Shown: positions 1 to 6,210, counted from the stretch's first letter. The stretch: 8,243 nt of DNA from Thermoleophilia bacterium (GCA_020438525.1 JAGQUL010000291.1:1-8243), one strand, 5' to 3'. Made by a program: numbers and translations. The notes: generated by a model not told the origin, from the sequence alone.

Positions 1-47
1 CGCCGAGCTCGTCGTCGGCGCGTGTTGTCTGTGTGCTGTACGTCCAT
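1..47 (-). CDS. 5' end of an unidentified minus-strand gene, cut by the window edge
   Basis: An ATG on the minus strand at 47-45 is preceded by a perfect Shine-Dalgarno GGAGGT (59-54) with a 6-base spacer. From there the frame stays open to the edge and begins MDVQHTDNTRRRRAR. Only about 15 codons are present, too few to assign a family; the visible part is polar and Arg-rich. The strong ribosome binding site is the main evidence. If real, it is transcribed divergently from the emfourin-like gene, and the spacer between them holds both promoters. It could be a chance ATG with a good Shine-Dalgarno; the sequence to the left would settle this. Confidence 0.5.
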   Translation of the reverse strand, partial: MDVQHTDNTRRRRAR

Positions 48-299
48 CTGGGGACCTCCGGGAGTGATGTGGTTGATGGTGATCGACCAGCCGTACGCGT
101 CTCGAACCAGAATGGTTTTGCACGCAACTATCCAGGCCTGTGCGAGCTTCCTCCGACATCTCCCGCAGCGGACAAGGTGGCCAATCGAGTGCGCCGCGTG
201 GCCAACGTCGGGTTCCGGATACTCTGCGGAGTTCCCGAAGCGACACGATGTGGAGTACCGATCCATCGCGCCCACGGGAATGTGACGATCCTCGTGGAC
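48..299. other. Divergent intergenic spacer, no gene recognised
   Basis: This stretch lies between the start of the left-edge minus-strand gene and the chosen start of the emfourin-like gene. It is visibly less GC-biased than the coding regions, with AT-richer patches around 105-135. The plus frame that ends at 734 is open back to 33, but the predicted residues before 300 resemble no known domain. Promoters for both flanking genes should lie here. A TAnnnT hexamer at 220-225 is a possible plus-strand -10 box, but no convincing -35 accompanies it, so no promoter is called. Confidence 0.5.
54..59 (-). promoter_or_regulatory. Shine-Dalgarno site for the left-edge minus-strand gene
   Basis: Read on the minus strand the site is GGAGGT, six bases before ATG at 47. 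It is among the strongest ribosome binding sites in the window and is the reason a gene start is called there. Confidence 0.5.
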
Positions 300-734
300 A
301 TGAATACGACACAGAGGTTTCTGGCAGCCATGTACATCGCCCCCGTCTTCCCCGAGTTCAAGTACGTGAAGATCCGTCGCACCGGCGGGATCCTCGGTGT
401 CGACCAGTCGCTGCACGTGGGCAGCGACCTCGACGCGAAGGTGACGGATCGGCATCGCGGCGATCGCACGTTCGAGCTGGACGCGTTCACGTCGCAGGAG
501 CTGATGAAGGCGCTGGCCGAGCTGGTCGAGCGCAACCCGGATCCGAGCACGCGGCAGGGCTGCGACCTGTTCCACTACGACATCGAGCTGGCGTACGACG
601 GCAAGGTCTACCACTTCGATTCGGTGGACCTGGGCGCGGACGAGGCGCTTCACGGCGTGATGCTCGCCGCGAACCAGCTGATCGACAAGGATCCGAACCC
701 CGTGCATATCATGCAGCTGCACGTCGATGCCTGA
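300..734 (+). CDS. emfourin-like (protealysin inhibitor type) small protein
   Basis: The product of 144 residues resembles the emfourin family, small proteins known as inhibitors of the M4 metalloprotease protealysin and its relatives. Two family signatures are visible: an early strand ending in a glycine pair, KIRRTGGILGV (residues 24-34), and a later segment CDLFHYDIEL (88-97), which corresponds to the family pattern of an acidic residue followed by F.Y in a strand. A helix around 62-78 and a final helix at 113-130 fit the fold. No signal peptide is seen, so it is probably cytoplasmic. The start is uncertain. ATG at 300 was chosen; GTG at 282 or 294 and ATG at 330 (after AGAGG at 313-317) are alternatives, and none has an ideal ribosome binding site. 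No M4 protease gene lies in the window. The next gene follows 19 bases downstream, so the two are probably cotranscribed. The family call rests on motif recognition only. Confidence 0.55.
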   Translation: MNTTQRFLAAMYIAPVFPEFKYVKIRRTGGILGVDQSLHVGSDLDAKVTDRHRGDRTFELDAFTSQELMKALAELVERNPDPSTRQGCDLFHYDIELAYDGKVYHFDSVDLGADEALHGVMLAANQLIDKDPNPVHIMQLHVDA

Positions 735-740
735 CACGAA

Positions 741-744
741 AGGA
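741..744 (+). promoter_or_regulatory. Shine-Dalgarno deciding the start of the 754-1110 gene
   Basis: AAAGGA ends at 744, nine bases before ATG at 754. The earlier in-frame ATG at 727 overlaps the end of the preceding gene and has no comparable site, so 754 is preferred. Confidence 0.5.
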
Positions 745-753
745 CGTGACGTC

Positions 754-1110
754 ATGCAGGTTGAAACAGTGAACATGGGTGGTTTCGAGCGCGCACACGG
801 CGCGATGAACGCCGCCTACAACGCCCTCGCACTCGATCGGGACAAGGATGCACTCGATCCCGACGTGCGGCTCGCGCGTGGCTACCTCCAGGAGGCGCAC
901 ACCGAGCTCACGCCGATCGCGGGCCACGATGGTGCCGACGCGGCACTGGTCGCCGCTCGCGCGGTGCTTCCGCGACTCGAGCATGCGATGAAGCTGCTCG
1001 ACGAGCTGGCCGTGACGAAGGATGCGCTCCACGTCACGCCGCTGCTCGACGAGCTCGGCATCGCGATGGACCACGTCGAGGAAGCGCTCGCCGCGGTCGG
1101 CTGGGACTGA
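754..1110 (+). CDS. Small helical protein of unknown function
   Basis: I do not recognise this 118-residue protein. It is predicted to be almost entirely alpha-helical and acidic: helices at about 10-28, 35-52, 60-90 and 94-115, separated by short Gly/Pro/Asp breaks. It has no signal peptide, membrane segment or cysteine. Heptad-like Leu/Ala spacing in 62-88 and 97-114 would suit a helical bundle or an oligomer. The ATG at 754 has an AAAGGA site at proper distance; a start at 727 would add nine residues. It follows the emfourin-like gene by 19 bases on the same strand, so the two may act together, but nothing in the sequence shows how. GC-rich third positions are typical of the window, supporting a real gene. 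Confidence 0.75.
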   Translation: MQVETVNMGGFERAHGAMNAAYNALALDRDKDALDPDVRLARGYLQEAHTELTPIAGHDGADAALVAARAVLPRLEHAMKLLDELAVTKDALHVTPLLDELGIAMDHVEEALAAVGWD

Positions 1111-1130
1111 CGACGGTCCCGTGAACGCGA

Positions 1131-1160
1131 CTGCGCCCGAGGCCGAGGCCCCGGGCGCAG
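1131..1160. terminator. Symmetric stem-loop between convergent genes
   Basis: A perfect 9-bp inverted repeat, CTGCGCCCG (1131-1139) and CGGGCGCAG (1152-1160), encloses a 12-base loop. It sits between the stop of the plus-strand gene (1110) and the stop of the minus-strand YcnI-like gene (1199). The position fits a shared bidirectional terminator. Neither side has a T-tract, which is common for putative terminators in GC-rich actinobacteria but lowers certainty that it works intrinsically. Confidence 0.6.
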
Positions 1161-1198
1161 CAGGTGTTCGCATCATCGATGCGGGATCGGCGTGAAGG

Positions 1199-1966
1199 TC
1201 AGTCCTTCTTGCCGCCGCGCATCACTCCGACGAGTCCGAGCAGCGTGCCGAGCGCACCCAGGATGATCGCGATGATCACCGGGGTGTCGGTGCCGTCGTC
1301 GCTGCCACCGTCGTCGTCGCCCTTGTCGTCGGCCTTCTCGCTCGACGATGCAGCAGCGAACTCGAGGTTGGGTGCCGGCGTGTCGGCGCCCTCCTCCTTG
1401 GTGGTCCACTCGTTGGTGCCGCCGCCTTCGCAGGTCTGGATCGTCGGCATCCACACCGTGTCGCCCGTCGTGGGCACCACCATGTAGACCTGGACCGTTC
1501 CGATCTGGTCGGCCGGCACGGGCTTGTCGGCCATGAACGTCACGGTGTGACTGCCGTCGCCCTCCGTCGCCATCGCCTCGTCGCCCGAGTCCATCTTCAT
1601 CGAGTCGCCCGAGTCGGCGGCGGTGGTGCCGCTGTCGTCGGACATCTCCATGTCGGAGTGGTCGTCCGAACCCGAGTCGTCGTGCGACATCGAGTCGTCG
1701 TGCGACATGTGCATCGGCGCGGTACCGCCGCTGCTGGTCCAGCCCGGCATCGCGATCGGGCGCACGGAGACAACGTCCTTGGGGAAGTTGATCTCGAGCT
1801 TGGTCGTGCCCTTGTCGTCGCAGCCGTGCGGGATCGAGAACGTCACGAGCGCCTCGTCACCACCGCTGGTGGTGGTCGGAAACGCCTCGACGTGTGCTGC
1901 CGCCGTTCCGGTCGCCGCGAAGAGCGAGACCGCCGACAGCAGCACGGTTCGTGTCACTGAATGCAT
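1199..1966 (-). CDS. YcnI-like (DUF1775) secreted, membrane-anchored protein with a metal-rich insert
   Basis: The 255-residue product has a signal peptide (1-24) ending in TAAA just before His25, so a histidine would be the first mature residue. This is the hallmark of YcnI-like proteins, where the N-terminal His helps bind copper. The domain continues with AHVEAFPTTT, a strand and loop to IPHGCDDKGTTKLEINFP (45-62), and SVRPIAMPGW (67-76) with the family's conserved Trp. A Met/His/Asp/Ser-rich insert follows (about 85-135), then VTFMADKPVPADQIGTVQVY (142-161) and the domain end near 190. An acidic Asp/Gly-rich linker (210-228) leads to one C-terminal membrane helix (229-249) and a basic tail, a typical YcnI layout with the domain outside the membrane. 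ATG at 1966 is chosen because AGGAGG lies 10 bases upstream and a signal peptide starts there; the frame open further upstream is not coding. It overlaps the upstream membrane protein gene by 13 bases and is probably translated with it. A role in copper binding or delivery is inferred from the family. Confidence 0.85.
   Translation of the reverse strand: MHSVTRTVLLSAVSLFAATGTAAAHVEAFPTTTSGGDEALVTFSIPHGCDDKGTTKLEINFPKDVVSVRPIAMPGWTSSGGTAPMHMSHDDSMSHDDSGSDDHSDMEMSDDSGTTAADSGDSMKMDSGDEAMATEGDGSHTVTFMADKPVPADQIGTVQVYMVVPTTGDTVWMPTIQTCEGGGTNEWTTKEEGADTPAPNLEFAAASSSEKADDKGDDDGGSDDGTDTPVIIAIILGALGTLLGLVGVMRGGKKD
1673..1708 (-). repeat. Two perfect 18-bp tandem copies within the YcnI-like gene
   Basis: The 18-base unit at 1673-1690 is repeated exactly at 1691-1708. 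On the minus strand each copy encodes the hexapeptide MSHDDS, so the metal-rich insert carries this unit twice (residues 87-98). The absence of any mismatch suggests a recent in-frame duplication. Confidence 0.9.
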
Positions 1967-2562
1967 TGAAGTATTGCCTCCTGGAGGGAATTGGTCCGTA
2001 CCTTGTTCGCGCGCGCCGCCGGCGATCCTCTCGTGCGGTCGGGGTGGTACGGGATTCGAACGGGGCCCGGTGTCCGCAGCCGCCGGCGATGTGGCGAGGG
2101 GCCTGCGGCTGTGACCTCGAGCGGCATGTCGTCTCCGCCACGCAGCGACCGCGCGAGCCGCGCAGCGAGGATCTCGAGCACCGTGCACGCGAGCATCCCG
2201 GCGATCGCAAGGACTGCCTGCGCAAGCGTGCCGTATGCCAATGCCCGAAGCGGCGGCATGACGCCCTCGACGAGTCCGTGCAGCACGAGTTCCGCACCGA
2301 CGAACGAGGACGCACCGAGCACGCCCCAGTGCGCGGTGCGCAGGGCGATCGGGCGATCGATCCGTCGTGGCGACTGCGATCCGAGCAGCACCAGCAGCAG
2401 CCACGTCAGCACGAGCGCGAGGACCGATGCGATCGTCGCGTGACCCAGTGCATCGTGCACGGGTCCATGCAGGTGTTCGCCGGCGAACGGATAGGCGACA
2501 TCGTGTGAGATGCACCAGCCGAGCACGCCGACCGAGGCGACCATGGACGCGCGGGCGATCAC
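1954..2562 (-). CDS. Four-helix membrane protein of unknown function with a His-rich outer loop
   Basis: The 202-residue product has four likely membrane helices at about 4-18, 42-61, 77-97 and 108-133, then an Arg/Pro-rich soluble tail (about 138-202). Between helices 1 and 2 lies a loop rich in histidine (SHDVAYPFAGEHLHGPVHDALGH, with His at 20, 30, 32, 36 and 41). By the positive-inside rule this loop faces outward, since the 62-75 loop and the tail are Arg-rich. I do not recognise the family. The start is GTG at 2562, whose GTGA overlaps the TGA of the upstream gene; the in-frame ATG at 2544 is an alternative but would lose part of helix 1. The gene runs 13 bases into the YcnI-like gene. 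Coupling to a YcnI-like protein and the His cluster suggest a metal-related envelope role, which is inference. The tail beyond about 145 looks low in structure; a frameshift near there cannot be excluded. Confidence 0.75.
   Translation of the reverse strand: MIARASMVASVGVLGWCISHDVAYPFAGEHLHGPVHDALGHATIASVLALVLTWLLLVLLGSQSPRRIDRPIALRTAHWGVLGASSFVGAELVLHGLVEGVMPPLRALAYGTLAQAVLAIAGMLACTVLEILAARLARSLRGGDDMPLEVTAAGPSPHRRRLRTPGPVRIPYHPDRTRGSPAARANKVRTNSLQEAILQCIQ
1977..1982 (-). promoter_or_regulatory. Shine-Dalgarno of the YcnI-like gene
   Basis: AGGAGG on the minus strand lies 10 bases before ATG at 1966 and inside the 3' end of the upstream gene. It fixes the start of the YcnI-like protein at the signal peptide. 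Confidence 0.8.
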
Positions 2563-3233
2563 CGTCGCTTGCGCACCCGCCCGAAGAAGCTGCGACGTCG
2601 ATCGACGGTCACGCGGCGCTCGCCAGCAGCAGCCGGAGGTCCGGCGGTGCGGCGGCGCCGGTCGCCGCGCCGGCGCTCGAGCCGGTTCTTCGCGCGCGCG
2701 GATGCGAGGTGGGGTACCTGGTCGGGGCCGTCGACGCGCTCGCGCCAGTCACGGTGGCTGCGGCAGTCGTCGGGCATGTCGGCGAGCGTCGCCACGACGT
2801 CGTCGTACTCGGAGACGGCCATCGATGGATGGATGCGCCGAGCGAGCGTGCGTGCTCGCGGAACGTCGATGTCGCCGCGGTCCTCGAAGATTGCGAACCA
2901 GAGTGCGCGGATCACCGAGTCGTGCCACTGGTGGTCGTCGGCCAGCTGCTCAAGGAGCGGGAGCTTGCTGTCGGCGGGGACGGGTCCTGACAGGTCGAGC
3001 AGCCGGGCAAGCACGCGCGGTGCGGGGACCGGTTCGACCAGGGCCTGCCACGTGTCGGTGCAGCGGTCGGGCTCGTTGAGGAAGTCGTTCCAGACCGCGA
3101 ACGCTACCGGCTCCCACTCGTCGCTGGAGTCCGCTGCCAGCACGTCGAGCACCCGCTTCCATTCCTTCGCGCGGGCATCGGGGGCGAGGGAGGCGAGTGT
3201 TCGGGGGTCGAGGTCCTGGCTCGTGCGCGCCAT
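2559..3233 (-). CDS. Unknown soluble protein with a strongly basic C-terminal tail
   Basis: I do not recognise this 224-residue protein. Residues 1-165 look globular and helical, rich in Trp, Asp and Leu, with segments such as AKEWKRVLDVLAAD (22-35), WEPVAFAVWNDFLNEP (40-55) and WHDSVIRALWFAIFED (103-118). No signal peptide or membrane helix is apparent. The last 45 residues change character: about 20 of them are Arg or Lys, in runs such as RLERRRGDRRRR and ending RVRKRR. Such a tail could bind nucleic acid or acidic membrane lipids. ATG at 3233 has GGAAGG (3247-3242) eight bases upstream; the frame is open far upstream only as a shadow of trkH. Its TGA overlaps the GTG of the next gene by four bases, so it begins a coupled three-gene block ending in the YcnI-like gene. 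It starts 74 bases after trkH and may have its own promoter or be read from trkAH. Confidence 0.75.
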   Translation of the reverse strand: MARTSQDLDPRTLASLAPDARAKEWKRVLDVLAADSSDEWEPVAFAVWNDFLNEPDRCTDTWQALVEPVPAPRVLARLLDLSGPVPADSKLPLLEQLADDHQWHDSVIRALWFAIFEDRGDIDVPRARTLARRIHPSMAVSEYDDVVATLADMPDDCRSHRDWRERVDGPDQVPHLASARAKNRLERRRGDRRRRTAGPPAAAGERRVTVDRRRSFFGRVRKRR

Positions 3234-3250
3234 GTCGGGCACCTTCCCGT

Positions 3251-3278
3251 CCGATCGAATCCCGAACCACCGGATCGG
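3251..3278 (-). terminator. Weak stem-loop downstream of trkH
   Basis: CCGAT (3251-3255) can pair with ATCGG (3274-3278), and inside it CCG (3262-3264) with CGG (3271-3273), leaving an asymmetric internal bulge. It lies 30 bases after the trkH stop and before the next gene. There is no T-tract. It may be a weak or read-through terminator, or chance pairing in GC-rich sequence. Confidence 0.3.
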
Positions 3279-3307
3279 CAGGGGCTGGGGGGGCATGCGA
3301 ATGGTCG

Positions 3308-4810
3308 TCAGCGACGGCGCCAGAAGGCGGGCGTGAGCAGCGCCAGGACCGTGAAGACCTCGAGGCGGCCGAGCAGCATGGTAACGGTGAGGATCGCCAT
3401 GCCCTTGTCGGAGATCGCAGAGTAGCTCTCGCTCGCGCCGACGGTGCCGAGGCCCGGCCCCACGAGCGTGAGGCTCGACGCGGCTGCGGAGATAGACGAG
3501 ACCATGTCGACGTTGCCGACCGCCGCGACCGCCACGGCGCTGGTGACGAACACGAGCAGGAATGCCATCACGAACGACATCAGCGTGAGCACGTCGCGGT
3601 CGGTGATGTGGCGGTCGCCGATCCGGACGCGAACGACGGCCGACGGGTGCATGAGTCGACGCAGCTCGGCGCGGATCGACACGCCGAGCATCATCCACCG
3701 GAAGATCTTGATCCCGCCCACGGTCGATCCGGCGGAGCCGCCGACGAACATGATCGCCAGGATGATCGTGCGGGCGGTCTCGTTCCAGAGGTCGAAGTCG
3801 ACGGTGGTGTAGCCGGTGGTGGTGATCACGGACGTGACGGTGAAACCGGCGTCGAGCAGCGCCGATGCGCCGCCCGCGTCGTCGAACTTCACGAGCGTCG
3901 ACGCGACGATCAGCGTGAATGCCACGAGCACGGCGATGTACCAGTTGAACTCGTACTTCGAGCCCTTCGGGATCGGGCGACGCATCGAGAGCAGGATGAA
4001 CAGCCCGAAGTTCACGCCGCCGAGGATCATGAAGATGATCGACACGAGCCGCGTCGACGGCTGCTCGTAGTAGCCGAGGGATGCGGTGTGGGTGGAGAAG
4101 CCACCGGTCGAGATGGTGGTCATGGCGTGGTTGACCGCGTCCCAGAGCGTCATGCCGGTCACGACGTATGCGAGCGCGCAGGCAATCGACAGCACGACGT
4201 AGATGCGCACGAGCGCGCGTGCGGTGTCGGCGATGCGCGGCGTGTAGCGCTCCTTGGTCGGCCCGGAGACCTCCGCGAACAGCGCGCGGGTGGAGCCCAC
4301 GCCCAGGGCCGGTGCGATGCCCACGAGCAGCACGACGATCCCGATCCCGCCGAGCCACTGGGTGACGCTGCGCCACAGCAGCACGGAGTCGGGGAGCGGC
4401 TCGATCGCATCGAACGTGGTCGCGCCGGTGGTGGTGTACCCGCTCATGGTCTCGAACACGGCGGCGACGTAGGAGCGTGCCTCGCCGGCGACGAGCGTCG
4501 GCACGGCGCCGAGCAGCGTGGCGACGACCCAGCAGGCGGTGACGGTGAGGAACACGTCGCGCGCGCGGATGATGGTGTTCGCGCCCGGTGGGCGGGCGAG
4601 GTAGAGCATCGCGATGCCCGGGATCGCGCCTGCGAGCCCGGTCGCGACGAAGGTCGGCCAGCCGGCGCCGTCGCGCAGGAATCCGACGAACGCGACGATC
4701 AGCATCGCCACGCTCACGATCGCGGTCACGGCCGACACGGCCCAGATCACGATGCCGGCGTTGAGGCCGAGCGGGTGGCGCGTCCAGAGCTGGCGAAGGT
4801 CGGCCTTCAT
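3308..4810 (-). CDS. trkH: TrkH-family potassium transporter, pore subunit
   Basis: The 500-residue membrane protein matches the Trk/Ktr/HKT superfamily, whose members carry K+ (sometimes Na+) inward across the cytoplasmic membrane. Four membrane-pore-membrane repeats are visible, each with its selectivity-filter glycine: TTTGAT (G129), ISTGGF (G236), TTTGY (G333) and LTLVGPG (G451). Also present are the conserved GGSAGSTVGGIK segment (357-368) after the third repeat and MLLGRLEVFT (478-487) near the C-terminus. Two extra N-terminal helices (about 17-44 and 52-72) bring the total to about ten, and the length is usual for TrkH. All four filter glycines being present argues for a working K+ pore. 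The ATG at 4810 overlaps the stop of trkA as ATGA, so the two subunits are made from one message in a coupled way. The family is certain; ion selectivity is inferred. Confidence 0.95.
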   Translation of the reverse strand: MKADLRQLWTRHPLGLNAGIVIWAVSAVTAIVSVAMLIVAFVGFLRDGAGWPTFVATGLAGAIPGIAMLYLARPPGANTIIRARDVFLTVTACWVVATLLGAVPTLVAGEARSYVAAVFETMSGYTTTGATTFDAIEPLPDSVLLWRSVTQWLGGIGIVVLLVGIAPALGVGSTRALFAEVSGPTKERYTPRIADTARALVRIYVVLSIACALAYVVTGMTLWDAVNHAMTTISTGGFSTHTASLGYYEQPSTRLVSIIFMILGGVNFGLFILLSMRRPIPKGSKYEFNWYIAVLVAFTLIVASTLVKFDDAGGASALLDAGFTVTSVITTTGYTTVDFDLWNETARTIILAIMFVGGSAGSTVGGIKIFRWMMLGVSIRAELRRLMHPSAVVRVRIGDRHITDRDVLTLMSFVMAFLLVFVTSAVAVAAVGNVDMVSSISAAASSLTLVGPGLGTVGASESYSAISDKGMAILTVTMLLGRLEVFTVLALLTPAFWRRR

Positions 4811-6147
4811 GCCTGGAAGAGGCGCTCCACGCTCGCGATCGCGCCGGGCTGTGCGAGCACCACCACGCGATCACCCACTTCGACGGTGTCGTTGCCGCGC
4901 GGGTAGACGATGTCGTCGCCGCGCACGATCGCGCTCACGATGCAGTCGCGCGGCAGCTTCAGCTCGCGCAGCGCGCCGCGCGTGGCGGCACACTCCGGTG
5001 CGGCTCGCAGCTCGATCATCTCTGCGCCGCCGACGAACTGGTGCAGGCGTTCGACCTCGCCGCGTCGCACGAATCGCAGGATCGCGTCGGCGGTGTGCAT
5101 GCGTGGCGAGAACGCCGCGTCCACGCTCATCGCATCGACGAGCGCGAGGTAGTCGCTGCGCGACACGAGCGCGAATGCGGTGCGTGCGCCGAGCTGGCGT
5201 GCGGTGAGCGCGGCGAGCAGGTTGTCGCCATCGTCCTCGGTGCAGGCGACGAACGCGTCGATGTCGGCGATGCCCTCCTCCACGAGCGTCTCGCGGTCGG
5301 TTCCCTCGGCGCGCAGCACGAGCACGTCGTCGGACCGCTCGGCTGCGGCGACGGCTCGAGCGCGCTGTGACTCCACGAGCGTGACCGCGCGCCCGGTGCG
5401 TGCGAGGCGTCGTGAGAGGTGCATGCCGATCTCGGTCGCGCCGACGATCATCACGCGCTTGACCTTGTTCGTGGTGCCGGCCAGATAGCCCACGGTGCGC
5501 GCCGCCTCGGATCGCGGCGACAGCACGAACAGATGGTCGCCCGCCTCGACGGTGGATTCGTCGTAGGCGATCGACAGCTTGCCGCCGCGCGTGAAGCCGG
5601 CCACGACGTGCCCGGTCTCGCGCAGCTCGAGGAAGCTGCGTCCGAGCGCGGGCGAGTCGGCGTGCACGATCACCTCGCCCACCACGAGCTTGCCCCCGGC
5701 GAACGGCTCGACCGTCACGGCGCCCGGCAGCTCGAGCGCGTCGGCGATGTCGTTGGCTGTGGTGCGGTCGGGGCTGATCACCAGGTCGATGCCGAGCGCG
5801 CCGTGCATCACGGCGCTCCGCCCACGGAAGTAGCTGCGGTCGCGCACGCGCGCGACGGTGCGCAGCTTGTCGCGGCTGGTCATCGACCGGCCTGCGAGGC
5901 AGGCGATCAGGTTGCTGTCGTCGTTGTCGGTCACCGCGACGAGCAGCGCGGCGCGCTCGATCCCGGCTGCCGCGAGCACGTCCGGGGACGCGCCGTTTCC
6001 GTCGAGCACGAGCGCGTCGAGGCGGTCACGTGCGTTGGCTGCACGCTCGATGTCGCGCTCGATGAGCACGACGTCGTGACCGCCGAGCACGAGCGTCTCG
6101 ACGATGTGCGATCCGACCTCGCCAGCTCCGATCACGATGATGTGCAC
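4807..6147 (-). CDS. trkA: TrkA, NAD-binding regulatory subunit of potassium uptake
   Basis: The 446-residue cytoplasmic protein has the tandem two-RCK layout of TrkA. RCK 1 is a Rossmann domain (1-125) with GAGEVG (7-12) and an acidic residue at the end of strand 2 (E30 in VVLIERD), then a TrkA-C domain (about 140-215). RCK 2 is a second Rossmann domain (230-350) with ALVSRSDYLALV, then a second TrkA-C domain (about 370-446). It binds nucleotides and gates the TrkH pore. The second glycine motif reads GATEIG (236-241), with Thr in place of the middle Gly, so the second nucleotide site may be altered. The start is GTG at 6147, preceded by GGAGG five bases upstream, and the protein begins with the expected MHIIVIGAGEVG. 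It is the first gene of the trkA-trkH pair and overlaps trkH by four bases. Confidence 0.95.
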   Translation of the reverse strand: MHIIVIGAGEVGSHIVETLVLGGHDVVLIERDIERAANARDRLDALVLDGNGASPDVLAAAGIERAALLVAVTDNDDSNLIACLAGRSMTSRDKLRTVARVRDRSYFRGRSAVMHGALGIDLVISPDRTTANDIADALELPGAVTVEPFAGGKLVVGEVIVHADSPALGRSFLELRETGHVVAGFTRGGKLSIAYDESTVEAGDHLFVLSPRSEAARTVGYLAGTTNKVKRVMIVGATEIGMHLSRRLARTGRAVTLVESQRARAVAAAERSDDVLVLRAEGTDRETLVEEGIADIDAFVACTEDDGDNLLAALTARQLGARTAFALVSRSDYLALVDAMSVDAAFSPRMHTADAILRFVRRGEVERLHQFVGGAEMIELRAAPECAATRGALRELKLPRDCIVSAIVRGDDIVYPRGNDTVEVGDRVVVLAQPGAIASVERLFQA

Positions 6148-6152
6148 GTGCG

Positions 6153-6157
6153 CCTCC
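6153..6157 (-). promoter_or_regulatory. Shine-Dalgarno of trkA, next to a small hairpin
   Basis: GGAGG on the minus strand lies five bases before the GTG start at 6147 and fixes that start. A 6-bp inverted repeat begins immediately upstream of it (see 6159-6175). Confidence 0.75.
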
Positions 6158-6158
6158 C

Positions 6159-6175
6159 ACGCCGGTCGTCGGCGT
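6159..6175 (-). promoter_or_regulatory. Hairpin in the trkA leader abutting the ribosome binding site
   Basis: ACGCCG (6159-6164) and CGGCGT (6170-6175) form a perfect 6-bp stem with a 5-base loop. In the trkA message the stem would end one base before the GGGAGG site, so it could affect ribosome access or simply keep the site exposed. A regulatory role is speculative. Confidence 0.35.
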
Positions 6176-6176
6176 A

Positions 6177-6210
6177 CCGGGGGACTCTACGCGTGCGGGC
6201 GGAGTCCCGG
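6177..6210 (-). terminator. Stem-loop after the FN3-like gene, possible terminator
   Basis: GGGACTC (6181-6187) pairs with GAGTCCC (6202-6208) around a 14-base loop. Shifting the register pairs CCGGG with CCCGG (6177-6181 and 6206-6210) plus ACTC with GAGT, leaving a two-G bulge. It lies 36 bases downstream of the FN3-like gene stop on the minus strand and upstream of trkA. No T-tract follows. It probably separates the secretion cluster from trkAH. Confidence 0.5.

Noticed and set aside
33..299. N-terminal extension of the emfourin-like protein.
   Set aside because: The added residues lack domain-like or signal-peptide character, the DNA is less GC-biased, and the family homology begins after residue 20 of the shorter form.
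2051..2061. GGGATTCGAAC, which resembles a tRNA T-arm on either strand.
   Set aside because: The flanking bases do not form the five-pair T stem in either orientation, no acceptor, D or anticodon arms are found, and it lies within the tail of the membrane protein gene.
1967..2515. Upstream extension of the YcnI-like frame.
   Set aside because: The extension overlaps the four-helix membrane protein gene and gives an Arg-rich string; the signal peptide and AGGAGG place the start at 1966.
3234..4874. Upstream extension of the Arg-tailed protein frame.
   Set aside because: It is a frame shadow of trkH made of Arg/His-rich nonsense, while ATG 3233 has a good ribosome binding site.
3197..4906. 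Long open frame of 569 codons on the plus strand.
   Set aside because: It is antisense to trkH and the end of trkA; the product is a low-complexity Arg/Asp/His/Gly string typical of an antisense frame in GC-rich DNA.
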